The notes under the pieces were generated by a model. The model was not told the DNA's origin. It saw only the letters and a list, made by a program, of their open reading frames with translations, and searched no databases. Source: JBOHER01 sp050701115 (GTDB lineage: Bacteria; Actinomycetota; Actinomycetes; Mycobacteriales; Pseudonocardiaceae). Taken from it: a stretch of DNA of 35,080 nt. Location of the stretch: positions 1-35,080 of the forward strand of contig JBOHER010000196.1 of the NCBI GenBank assembly GCA_050701115.1, written 5' to 3'. The stretch's first letter is position 1. Every line of letters begins with the position of its first letter. The translations under genes were made by a program, and so were the position numbers. Of this stretch, positions 1 through 7,059 are shown piece after piece.

Positions 1-25
1 CTTCGGTGCCGCAGAAGCACCGAAG
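1..25 (-). terminator. Candidate hairpin terminator after the membrane-protein gene
   Basis: A perfect inverted repeat has arms CTTCGGTGC (1-9) and GCACCGAAG (17-25) around a 7-base loop. It lies 20 bases past the stop of the leftward gene at 45-536. There is no T-tract, which is common for actinobacterial terminators. What lies further left is outside the window. Confidence 0.45.
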
Positions 26-44
26 GCCACCTTCAGCTCGCGCG

Positions 45-536
45 CTAGGTGCGCGACCACGCCGTGCGCAGCCAGCTGCCCGCGAGCATGATCATCACGA
101 TCAGCGCGATGACCATGCCGATGCCGGGCCCTTCACCGGGAACGCCGGACACCCCGGATGATTGCTGAGACCAGATGGCCAGCAGCCCGTCCACGGTCGC
201 GATGCAGCTGCCCACCGCGCAGACCCACGCCAGCCACCATCGCCTGGTGACCACGGTCAACGCCGAACCGAGGATCCCGAAGCCGCTCGCGGTCACAGCG
301 AACAGCCGGGGCACAGGTCCGCCTTCCCCGGCCAGCACCTGCCACCCGGCATAGTCGCCCACCCATGGCAACAGCAACGAGACGATCAACCCGAAGACCA
401 GGCAGGCGATCAGAAACCCACGACTGCCCAGCTCTATCCGGCGAGCCGCCTGGCGTTCGACCTCATCGATCTCCTCGCGCAGTTCGGCCACCTCCGGCGG
501 CTCCTTGTCCGCGGGGTCGTTCAGCAAAGCGAGCAC
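45..536 (-). CDS. Integral membrane protein next to miaB (Rv2732c-like position)
   Basis: A 163-residue protein with a charged, probably coiled N-terminus (about residues 10-35, rich in E and R) followed by four hydrophobic segments near residues 40-58, 78-97, 102-121 and 138-155. No catalytic motif is visible. The GTG start at 536 overlaps the end of miaB by 16 bases, so the two are probably co-transcribed and translationally coupled. In M. tuberculosis the gene just downstream of miaB (Rv2733c) also encodes a transmembrane protein (Rv2732c). I infer this is its positional equivalent; sequence homology was not tested. Function is unknown. Confidence 0.8.
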   Translation of the reverse strand: MLALLNDPADKEPPEVAELREEIDEVERQAARRIELGSRGFLIACLVFGLIVSLLLPWVGDYAGWQVLAGEGGPVPRLFAVTASGFGILGSALTVVTRRWWLAWVCAVGSCIATVDGLLAIWSQQSSGVSGVPGEGPGIGMVIALIVMIMLAGSWLRTAWSRT

Positions 537-2014
537 CCGCCCGTCGGTGCGTCCTGCTGCATCGGCGCGCCGATCGTCGGCAGGCCGAGGCTCACGCCGG
601 GCGCGATGCCCTGCGTGTGCGGACGCATGCCCGCCTCGGCGTTGTCACCGGCCCGGGTCCGCCGGTGCGCGAGCACCGCGCCATCGGCGACCAGGTGGTG
701 CGGCGCACCGTAGGTGATGACGGTCCGCACGATGTCGCCGGGGCGGATGGCACCGTCGACGGCGTCGCCCACCGGCGTGAAGTGCACCAGCCTTCCGTCC
801 CGGGCCCGACCGCTCATCCGATGCGTCGCGGAGTCCTTCCGGCCCTCGCCGGTGGCGACCAGGAGCTCGACGCTATGCCCGACGAGCTTCTTGTTCACCT
901 CCCAGGCAACCTCGTCCTGCAGCGCGACCAGCCGGTCGTAGCGGTGCTGCACGACTTGCTTGGGAACCTGGTCCGCCATGTCCGCTGCGGGGGTTCCCGG
1001 ACGCTTGGAGTACTGGAAGGTGAACGCACTGGAGAAGCGGGCCTTGCGGACGACGTCCATAGTGCCCTGGAAGTCGTCCTCTGTCTCGCCGGGGAATCCG
1101 ACGATGATGTCGGTCGTGATGGCCGCATCGGGCATCCGCGCGCGTACCTTGTCCACAATGGACAGGAAGCGTTCCGACCGGTAGGACCGGCGCATCGCCT
1201 TGAGAATCCGGTCCGAACCTGACTGCAGCGGCATGTGCAGCTGTGGGCAGACGTTGAGGGTCTCCGCCATCGCGTCGATGACGTCGTCGGTGAACGCGGC
1301 CGGATGCGGCGAGGTGAACCGCACCCGCTCGAGGCCCTCGATCGTCCCGCAAGCCCGCAGCAGCTTGCCGAAGGCAAGCCGGTCACCGAACTCGACCCCA
1401 TAGGAATTGACGTTCTGCCCGAGCAGGGTCACCTCGAGCGCACCCTCCGCGACCAGGGCTTCAACCTCGGTGAGGATCTCCCCCGGCCTGCGGTCACGTT
1501 CCTTCCCGCGCAGCGAGGGGACGATGCAGAAGGTGCAGGTGTTGTTGCACCCCACCGAGATGGACACCCAGCCGGAGTAGGCGGAGTCCCGGCGCGCGGG
1601 CAGCGTCGAGGGGAACGTCTCGAGCGCTTCCAGGATCTCGACCTCGGCCTCGCGGTTGTGCCGCGCGCGTTCGAGCAGCGCAGGCAGCGCGCCCAAGTTG
1701 TGCGTCCCGAAGACCACATCCACCCACGGCGCACGCTTGACGATCTCGCCACGGTCCTTTTGCGCGAGGCAGCCGCCGACCGCGATCTGCATCTCCGGTC
1801 TGGTCCGCTTCACCGCCGCGAGGTGACCGAGGTTGCCGTACAGCTTGTTGTCGGCGTTCTCCCGAACCGCGCAGGTGTTGAACACGACGATGTCGGGATC
1901 CCCACCGTCGCCTGCGGGCACATAGCCCGCACCTTCCAACTGCCCGGCAAGACGTTCGGAGTCATGCACGTTCATCTGGCAGCCGAAGGTGCGAATCTGG
2001 TAACTCAAGGACAC
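521..2014 (-). CDS. miaB: tRNA-2-methylthio-N6-dimethylallyladenosine synthase MiaB
   Basis: A radical-SAM methylthiotransferase that adds the 2-methylthio group to isopentenyladenosine-37 of tRNAs reading UNN codons. The 497-residue protein shows the family layout. The N-terminal MTTase domain has cluster cysteines C12, C48 and C82. The radical-SAM motif CNNTCTFC gives C156, C160 and C163. A TRAM RNA-binding domain lies near residues 375-440. A tail of about 60 residues ends in GGCSLC. The start is GTG at 2014; a nearby ATG at 2019 is out of frame and soon stops. No strong ribosome binding site is visible. The mazF-like gene ends 69 bases upstream on the same strand. Confidence 0.95.
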   Translation of the reverse strand: MSLSYQIRTFGCQMNVHDSERLAGQLEGAGYVPAGDGGDPDIVVFNTCAVRENADNKLYGNLGHLAAVKRTRPEMQIAVGGCLAQKDRGEIVKRAPWVDVVFGTHNLGALPALLERARHNREAEVEILEALETFPSTLPARRDSAYSGWVSISVGCNNTCTFCIVPSLRGKERDRRPGEILTEVEALVAEGALEVTLLGQNVNSYGVEFGDRLAFGKLLRACGTIEGLERVRFTSPHPAAFTDDVIDAMAETLNVCPQLHMPLQSGSDRILKAMRRSYRSERFLSIVDKVRARMPDAAITTDIIVGFPGETEDDFQGTMDVVRKARFSSAFTFQYSKRPGTPAADMADQVPKQVVQHRYDRLVALQDEVAWEVNKKLVGHSVELLVATGEGRKDSATHRMSGRARDGRLVHFTPVGDAVDGAIRPGDIVRTVITYGAPHHLVADGAVLAHRRTRAGDNAEAGMRPHTQGIAPGVSLGLPTIGAPMQQDAPTGGCSLC

Positions 2015-2083
2015 GCCATAAGGGTAGGCCCGCCCGTCACCCCGCCCACCACCGCCCGCAGCGGTCCCTCCGAAACGCGCCGG

Positions 2084-2431
2084 TCAGAGGCCGAGGTGCA
2101 GCCTCAGCGCACCCTCGAGCTTGGCGAGCAGTTCGGCAGGCAGCCTGCCGACCGCGCGCCCGATCCGCTCGACCGACACCGAACGCACCTGCTCGGCCTG
2201 AGCCTTGCAATCCACCGCCAGTCCGCACTCGGCACCGCGCAACAGGACCTGGAACGGGAAGACCTTGTTGACGTTCGAGGTCACCGGCACCACGGTGACG
2301 ACTCCCCTGCCGTGTCGGGTCGCCGCCGCGTTCGCTCCGTCGTTGCTGACGACCACAGCCGGTCGGATCTTGTTGGCCTCCGAGCCGCGGTCCGGGTCGA
2401 GCCCGACCAGGCGGATCTCGCCGCGCCGCAT
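2084..2431 (-). CDS. mazF: MazF/PemK-family endoribonuclease toxin
   Basis: A 115-residue protein of the CcdB/MazF fold. It has an N-terminal RGEIRLV strand, a GSEANKIRPAVVVSND segment, a central VVTVVPVTSN strand and a CKAQAEQVRSVSVERIG segment, the hallmarks of MazF toxins that cleave single-stranded RNA at short sequences. It resembles M. tuberculosis MazF9 (from memory, not aligned). Its ATG shares base 2431 with the stop of the antitoxin gene (TGATG), so translation is coupled and antitoxin is made first. Together with the gene at 2431-2664 it forms a type II toxin-antitoxin module. Cleavage specificity cannot be read from the sequence. Confidence 0.9.
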   Translation of the reverse strand: MRRGEIRLVGLDPDRGSEANKIRPAVVVSNDGANAAATRHGRGVVTVVPVTSNVNKVFPFQVLLRGAECGLAVDCKAQAEQVRSVSVERIGRAVGRLPAELLAKLEGALRLHLGL

Positions 2432-2664
2432 CAGCGCGCTGTGCCTTCGACCAGTCCGTCAGCCGCCACCGCGTCCCACGCCACGGCGTCATCGGTGTCC
2501 CACCACTCGCCCCAGGCGACCCCGTAGGCCTCTTCCAGCTGCGCAGCCCGCAGCAGGTCGATCGCGCGTTGCACGGCCCCGGACCTGGTGGTGAGCTCGG
2601 TCCGCGCCACGTACTCGTCGATGAAATCAACGTCGTCCTTGGGCAGGCTGACACTGAGCTTCAT
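2431..2664 (-). CDS. mazE: MazE-like ribbon-helix-helix antitoxin
   Basis: A 77-residue protein. Residues 1-45 look like a ribbon-helix-helix DNA-binding domain: MKLSVSLPKDDVDFIDEYV, then a second helix starting at TRSGAVQRAIDLL. The acidic, tryptophan-containing C-terminus (EWWDTDDAVAWD) is typical of the toxin-binding tail. It resembles MazE9 of M. tuberculosis. The ATG at 2664 has no Shine-Dalgarno sequence, but a TAGCAT box lies 7 bases upstream, so the mRNA is probably leaderless. RHH antitoxins normally repress their own operon; a candidate operator lies directly upstream at 2672-2701. Confidence 0.88.
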   Translation of the reverse strand: MKLSVSLPKDDVDFIDEYVARTELTTRSGAVQRAIDLLRAAQLEEAYGVAWGEWWDTDDAVAWDAVAADGLVEGTAR

Positions 2665-2671
2665 ACCAATG

Positions 2672-2701
2672 ATGCTACTCGCAGTACTACCAGGGTGCTA
2701 C
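2672..2701 (-). promoter_or_regulatory. Candidate mazEF promoter and autoregulatory operator
   Basis: Read on the minus strand, three similar hexamers occur: GTAGCA (2701-2696), GTAGTA (2690-2685) and GTAGCA (2678-2673). They start 11 and 12 bases apart, about one helical turn. The last overlaps a TAGCAT -10-like box (2677-2672) that is 7 bases from the mazE ATG. The repeats therefore cover the expected -35 to -10 region. Helically phased short repeats are what an RHH antitoxin would bind; the binding itself is inference. Confidence 0.5.
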
Positions 2702-2928
2702 CTAGATTCCGAGATCGTTTCGTCCTGTCCCCGCGGATACCCGCCGACGATCACTGTGACTAGAGTTACCATCGCCGCTCTCCGGGGAGCCACCACAACG
2801 CCCTCGTTGGTGACACGTCGGTAGCGGTTTTCGCGAAATGCCGGGTGTCGGGGCATAGAGAGGTGTTAGATCCCGGTGTCACATCCAATCGAAGGTGCCA
2901 ACAGCTTCTTCGCCGGTATGGAGGCCAG

Positions 2929-3684
2929 ATGACCGAAGCAACGACAACGGCGCCCATGATCAAGGCGACTGCGGTGAACAAGTACTTCGGTGACCTGCAC
3001 GTGCTCAAGGACATCAACCTCGAGGTGCCTCGTGGACAGGTTGTCGTGGTGGCCGGCCCGTCCGGCTCGGGTAAGTCCACGCTGTGCCGGACGATCAACC
3101 GCCTTGAGCCGATCGACTCCGGCACGATCGAGGTCGATGGGGTGTTCTTGCCCGCGGAGGGAAAGGCGCTGGCCGCTCTGCGCGCCGATGTCGGCATGGT
3201 GTTCCAGCAGTTCAACCTGTTCGCGCACAAGACGATCGTCGAGAACGTCATGCTCGGACCGGTCAAGGTGCGCAAGAAGAAGAAGGCAAATGCCCGCGAG
3301 ATGTCGATGCAACTGCTCGATCGGGTCGGCATCGCCAATCAGGCTGACAAGTACCCTGCCCAACTCTCCGGTGGGCAGCAACAGCGAGCGGCAATCGCCC
3401 GCGCGCTCGCGATGAAGCCCAAGGTCATGATGTTCGACGAGCCGACCTCCGCGTTGGACCCGGAAATGGTCCAGGAGGTACTCGACGTCATGATCACCCT
3501 CGCCAAGGAGGGCATGACCATGTTCGTCATCACGCACGAGATGGGGTTCGCTCGCCGCGCAGCCCATCGGGTGATCTTCATGGACTACGGCGAGGTCGTC
3601 GAAGACAACACGCCGGACGAGTTCTTCACCAATCCACGAACCGAGCGGGCGCAAGATTTCCTCAGCAAGATCCTGACCCACTAG
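2929..3684 (+). CDS. gluA: Glutamate ABC transporter ATP-binding protein GluA
   Basis: The 251-residue ATPase of a polar amino acid importer, acting on the inner face of the membrane with GluC and GluD. Visible motifs are Walker A GPSGSGKST, Q-loop VFQQFN, signature LSGGQQQR, Walker B VMMFDEPTSALD and switch histidine VITHEM. The ATG at 2929 is chosen because GGAGG (2920-2924) sits 4 bases upstream; an in-frame start at 2845 has no such site. First gene of a four-gene operon with the gluABCD order known from Corynebacterium glutamicum. Substrate assignment rests on that order and family resemblance. Confidence 0.93.
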   Translation: MTEATTTAPMIKATAVNKYFGDLHVLKDINLEVPRGQVVVVAGPSGSGKSTLCRTINRLEPIDSGTIEVDGVFLPAEGKALAALRADVGMVFQQFNLFAHKTIVENVMLGPVKVRKKKKANAREMSMQLLDRVGIANQADKYPAQLSGGQQQRAAIARALAMKPKVMMFDEPTSALDPEMVQEVLDVMITLAKEGMTMFVITHEMGFARRAAHRVIFMDYGEVVEDNTPDEFFTNPRTERAQDFLSKILTH

Positions 3685-3750
3685 TAGTTATCCCACCCGC
3701 ACCACCAGTACCCCAGCAGTCGGGTGGCACAACGGAAGGAACGCGAAGAG

Positions 3751-4626
3751 ATGCGATTTAGTCGAGTACTGCGCGTGGGCGCGGTCGTCGCGGCAGCGAG
3801 CCTCATCCTCGCCGCGTGCGGAAACGGCGACGATGAGGCCGTCCCTGAGGTCGAGGAGGTCAATCCTGCCGACTTCGCCGAGGGCTCAACGATGCGCACG
3901 CTCGCTGAGGCCGGATCGATCAAGATCGGGACGAAGTTCGACCAGCCGCTGTTCGGGCTGAAGGCGCCTGCAGGCGCCCCCGAAGGCTTCGACGTCGAAA
4001 TCGGCCGAATCATCGCAGGCGAGCTCGGTATCGCCGACGACAGGATCGAGTGGGTCGAGACCGTGTCGGCCAACCGCGAACCGTTCATCCAGAACGGCCA
4101 GGTCGACATCGTGGTCGCGACGTACACGATCAACGACGAGCGCAAGGAAGTCATCGACTTCGCCGGACCGTACTACACCGCGGGCCAGTCGCTCCTCGTG
4201 CTCGAGGACAACACCGACATCAACGGCCCGGACGACCTCGCGGGCAAGACCGTGTGCTCGGTTGAGGGGTCCACGCCCGCGCAGAACATCCGGGAGAACT
4301 ACCCCGACGCGGAACTCGAGCTGACCGATGCGTACTCGAACTGCCTCGAGCCGATGCGCCAGGGCCAGGTCGATGCGCTGACAACTGACAACGTCATTCT
4401 TTCCGGCTTCGTCGACCAGAACCCCGATGAGTTCAAGCTGGTCGGCGACCTGTTCACCGAGGAGCCCTACGGCATCGGCCTGGAGAAGGGCGATGACGAG
4501 TTCCGCGACTTCATCAACGACGTGCTCGAAGCCTCCTATGAGGACGGTCGCTGGGAGGCGGCATGGGAGAAGACCGCGGGCAAGGTTCTCGAACTGCCGG
4601 AACCCCCCACGGTCGACAGGTACTGA
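3751..4626 (+). CDS. gluB: Glutamate-binding lipoprotein GluB
   Basis: The extracellular substrate-binding protein of the importer, 291 residues. The N-terminus has a basic region, a hydrophobic stretch and the lipobox LAAC followed by GN, so it is lipid-anchored at that cysteine. The rest is a family-3 periplasmic binding domain, with recognisable segments GFDVEIGRIIAGELG, QVDIVVATYTIN, FAGPYYTAGQSLLV and GKTVCSVEGSTPAQN. The ATG at 3751 is preceded by GGAAGGA at 3734-3740. The gene starts 66 bases after gluA; a weak 7-bp inverted repeat (3693-3699 with 3721-3727) lies between them. A very strong hairpin follows the stop codon. Confidence 0.93.
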   Translation: MRFSRVLRVGAVVAAASLILAACGNGDDEAVPEVEEVNPADFAEGSTMRTLAEAGSIKIGTKFDQPLFGLKAPAGAPEGFDVEIGRIIAGELGIADDRIEWVETVSANREPFIQNGQVDIVVATYTINDERKEVIDFAGPYYTAGQSLLVLEDNTDINGPDDLAGKTVCSVEGSTPAQNIRENYPDAELELTDAYSNCLEPMRQGQVDALTTDNVILSGFVDQNPDEFKLVGDLFTEEPYGIGLEKGDDEFRDFINDVLEASYEDGRWEAAWEKTAGKVLELPEPPTVDRY

Positions 4627-4637
4627 CGCCACGTAGT

Positions 4638-4672
4638 TGAGGGGGTGGGCGCGCCGCGCGCCTACCCCCTCA
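4638..4672 (+). other. Intergenic RNA hairpin between gluB and gluC
   Basis: Arms at 4638-4653 and 4657-4672 form a 16-bp stem with one G-U pair and a 3-base CCG loop. No T-tract follows and the gluC ribosome binding site starts about 11 bases later. Hairpins after a binding-protein gene usually protect its mRNA 3' end or partly terminate transcription, raising binding protein over permease. Here that role is inferred. Confidence 0.75.
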
Positions 4673-4697
4673 GCACGGCCACAAGGAGGCGAAGCGC

Positions 4698-5345
4698 GTG
4701 CAAGCAGCCCTCGAGAGTTTCCCGCTGTACTGGGAGGGCTTCAAGACAACGCTCACGCTGGCCCTGATCGCGGGCCTGCTGGCGTTGATCTTGGGCACCA
4801 TACTCGGCACATTCCGGGTGTCGCCCGTCCCGCCATTACGGTGGTTCGGCACGGCCTACGTCGAGATCGTCCGCAACACTCCCCTGACGCTCGTCTTCTT
4901 CTTCTTCGTCTTCATCTCGCCGCAATTCGGCCTGCAGTTCCCCTTCTTCACCTCCGCGATCATCGCGCTGACGCTGTACACCGCCGCGTTCGTCTGTGAA
5001 GCGGTTCGCTCGGGTATCAACAGCGTGGGAGTGGGGCAGGCCGAGGCGGCCAGGGCGGTCGGCTTGACGTTCTCGCAGACGCTGAGCCTGATCGTGGTTC
5101 CGCAGGCACTACGCACCGTGGTGCCGCCTCTGATCAACATCTTTATCGCCTTGGCCAAGAACACCTCGGTGGCCGGTGGGTTCTTCGTGGCCGAATTGTT
5201 CGGCGCCGCCAAGCGGCTCGCCAATGTTCATCCGGCCGATGTGATCGCGGTGCTGATCGGTGTGGGTGTGGCCTACCTGGTGATCACGATCCCGGCCGGT
5301 CTCCTCGCAGGCTACGTCGAGCGGAAGGTGGCGTTCGCGCGATGA
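4698..5345 (+). CDS. gluC: Glutamate ABC transporter permease GluC
   Basis: A 215-residue permease subunit with about five membrane helices: near residues 15-35, 53-72, 80-100, a longer region about 138-170, and 185-207. The EAA loop that docks the ATPase is visible as EAARAVGLTFSQTLSLIVVP. It belongs to the HisMQ-type polar amino acid permeases. The GTG start at 4698 has AAGGAGG (4683-4689) 8 bases upstream. Its TGA overlaps the gluD ATG (ATGA, 4 bases), so the two permeases are translationally coupled. Confidence 0.92.
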   Translation: MQAALESFPLYWEGFKTTLTLALIAGLLALILGTILGTFRVSPVPPLRWFGTAYVEIVRNTPLTLVFFFFVFISPQFGLQFPFFTSAIIALTLYTAAFVCEAVRSGINSVGVGQAEAARAVGLTFSQTLSLIVVPQALRTVVPPLINIFIALAKNTSVAGGFFVAELFGAAKRLANVHPADVIAVLIGVGVAYLVITIPAGLLAGYVERKVAFAR

Positions 5346-6214
5346 GCTCAGTCCTCTATGACACTCCCGGTCCGGTGGCGCGGAGGCGCTCGCTGATCGG
5401 CTCGATCATCGGTGGTGCCGCCATCCTCGGCCTGCTCGCCGTGGTGGTCGTCCGGCTCACCGATCGCGGCCAGTTCGATGCAGAACGCTGGAAGGTCTTC
5501 GTCGACCCACCGAGTGGCACCGCCGCCCAGGTTTGGGAGTCGCTGCTGATCAATGGGCTCGGGGCCACGCTGCACGCGGCCGGGATCGCCGCGGTGCTGG
5601 CACTCGCGGTCGGCCTGGTCCTGGTCGTTCTCCGGATGGCCAAGCCCAGGTTGATCCGTTACCCCGCCACCGCTGTCATCGAGCTCTTCCGCGGCATTCC
5701 CGTCGTGCTGCTGATGTTCTTCGGTGTCGTCGGTATGGGCCTGCCGATCTTCCAAGGCGTCGTCTTCGGGCTGGTCATCTACAACGCCGCGGTGATCGGC
5801 GAGATCCTCCGAGCGGGAATTGTCTCCCTGCCCAAGGGCCAGTCGGAAGCGGCCGCCGCGGTGGGACTGAACCAGTCCCAGACGCTGTTCATCATCCTGC
5901 TGCCCCAGGCCATCCGCAGGATGATGCCCAGCCTGGTGAGCCAGTTCGTGGTCCTGCTCAAGGACACCTCGCTCGGCTTCATCATCGCGTATACCGAGCT
6001 ACTGCGCGTCGTCCGGCTCAACGCGGAGTTTTTCGGCAACCGATACGTTTTCCAACTGTTCGTTGTCGCCGCGGCGATCTACATCTTGGTCAACTTCTCG
6101 CTGTCCCGGTTGGCCGTGTGGCTGGAACGGCGTGGGACGAAGAAGGTCGCAGGCGGCGTGGCGCACGCCGACCCGGGTGGCACCGAAGCCCACAAGACAG
6201 GGGCTCAGGTGTGA
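5342..6214 (+). CDS. gluD: Glutamate ABC transporter permease GluD
   Basis: The second permease subunit, 290 residues. It has an N-terminal helix near residues 18-38, then a periplasmic stretch of about 30 residues and the HisMQ-type core. The EAA loop reads EAAAAVGLNQSQTLFIILLP. The C-terminal tail after the last helix is charged (RRGTKKVAGG onward). The start overlaps the gluC stop by 4 bases. It ends the operon; the convergent sdh operon ends 92 bases further on, with an unusual repeat between them. Confidence 0.92.
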   Translation: MSSVLYDTPGPVARRRSLIGSIIGGAAILGLLAVVVVRLTDRGQFDAERWKVFVDPPSGTAAQVWESLLINGLGATLHAAGIAAVLALAVGLVLVVLRMAKPRLIRYPATAVIELFRGIPVVLLMFFGVVGMGLPIFQGVVFGLVIYNAAVIGEILRAGIVSLPKGQSEAAAAVGLNQSQTLFIILLPQAIRRMMPSLVSQFVVLLKDTSLGFIIAYTELLRVVRLNAEFFGNRYVFQLFVVAAAIYILVNFSLSRLAVWLERRGTKKVAGGVAHADPGGTEAHKTGAQV

Positions 6215-6251
6215 GCTGGGTGCCTTACTTCGGATGTGCACGAATGTCGAT

Positions 6252-6300
6252 CACGTGGTCATAGATCGCGGACACGTGTGCACAGAGCGCGGACACGTGT
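6252..6300. repeat. Three CACGTG palindromes at exact 21-bp spacing
   Basis: CACGTG occurs at 6252, 6273 and 6294, each 21 bases after the last. The second and third sit in an identical 12-base block GCGGACACGTGT (6268-6279 and 6289-6300), and the 15 bases between palindromes match at 11 positions. This is a short degenerate tandem repeat in the gap between the convergent gluD and sdhB genes. It may be a copy of a dispersed intergenic repeat or a protein-binding array; no coding is possible. Confidence 0.8.
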
Positions 6301-6306
6301 ACGTGG

Positions 6307-7059
6307 CTACTGGCCCCGTTTGAACAGCTTGTTGCCGAGCCAGACGATCGGGTCGTAGCGCCGTCCGGCGATGCGCTCCTTCATCGGGATCAGGGCGTTG
6401 TCGGTAATCTTGATGTGCTCCGGGCACACCTCGGTGCAGCACTTGGTGATGTTGCAGTACCCCAGGCCGTGGTCGTCCTGGACGGTATCGCGGCGGTCAG
6501 CGACATCCAGCGGGTGCATCTCCAACTCGGCGACCCGCATCAAGAACCGGGGGCCGGAGAATGCGGGCTTGTTCTCCTCGTGGTCCCGCAGCACATGGCA
6601 GGTGTCCTGGCACAGGAAGCATTCGATGCACTTGCGGAACTCCTGGGAGCGGTTCACATCGGACTGCATCATCCGGTACTCGCCGGGCTTGAGCCCTTCC
6701 GGCGGCGTGAATGACTGGACCTCGCGGGCCTTTTCGTAGTTGTACGAGACATCGGTGACCAGGTCCTTGACCACCGAGAAGGCGCGCATCGGGGTGACCG
6801 TGATCGTTTCGTCCTCGGTGAACGTCGACATCCGCGTCATGCACAGCAGTCGAGGCTTACCGTTGATCTCCGCGGAGCACGATCCGCATTTGCCCGCCTT
6901 GCAGTTCCAGCGCACCGCGAGGTCAGGAGTCTGGGTGGCCTGCAGCCGGTGGATGACGTCGAGCACCACCTCGCCCTCGTTGACCTCGACCGTGAAGTCA
7001 TCCAGCGAGCCCCCCTCGGTGTCACCGCGCCAGATCCGGAAGTGCCCCTGGTAGCTCAT
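6307..7059 (-). CDS. sdhB: Succinate dehydrogenase iron-sulfur subunit (Sdh1 type)
   Basis: A 250-residue electron-transfer subunit linking the flavoprotein to the membrane anchor. The plant-type [2Fe-2S] cluster has C53, C58, C61 and C73 (WNCKAGKCGSC...LLC). The C-terminal half carries the ligands for the [4Fe-4S] and [3Fe-4S] clusters: C144, C147, C150 and C154 (CIECFLCQDTC), and CNITKCCTEVC at 202-212. It resembles mycobacterial Rv0247c. The ATG at 7059 overlaps the sdhA stop by 4 bases (ATGA). It is the last gene of a leftward operon. Confidence 0.92.
   Translation of the reverse strand: MSYQGHFRIWRGDTEGGSLDDFTVEVNEGEVVLDVIHRLQATQTPDLAVRWNCKAGKCGSCSAEINGKPRLLCMTRMSTFTEDETITVTPMRAFSVVKDLVTDVSYNYEKAREVQSFTPPEGLKPGEYRMMQSDVNRSQEFRKCIECFLCQDTCHVLRDHEENKPAFSGPRFLMRVAELEMHPLDVADRRDTVQDDHGLGYCNITKCCTEVCPEHIKITDNALIPMKERIAGRRYDPIVWLGNKLFKRGQ

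Noticed and set aside
2755..2770. TGTGAC...GTTACC upstream of gluA, like a GlxR/CRP site
   Set aside because: The second half matches poorly and the central TA is misplaced. GlxR control of glu genes is known in C. glutamicum, but this site is too weak to claim.
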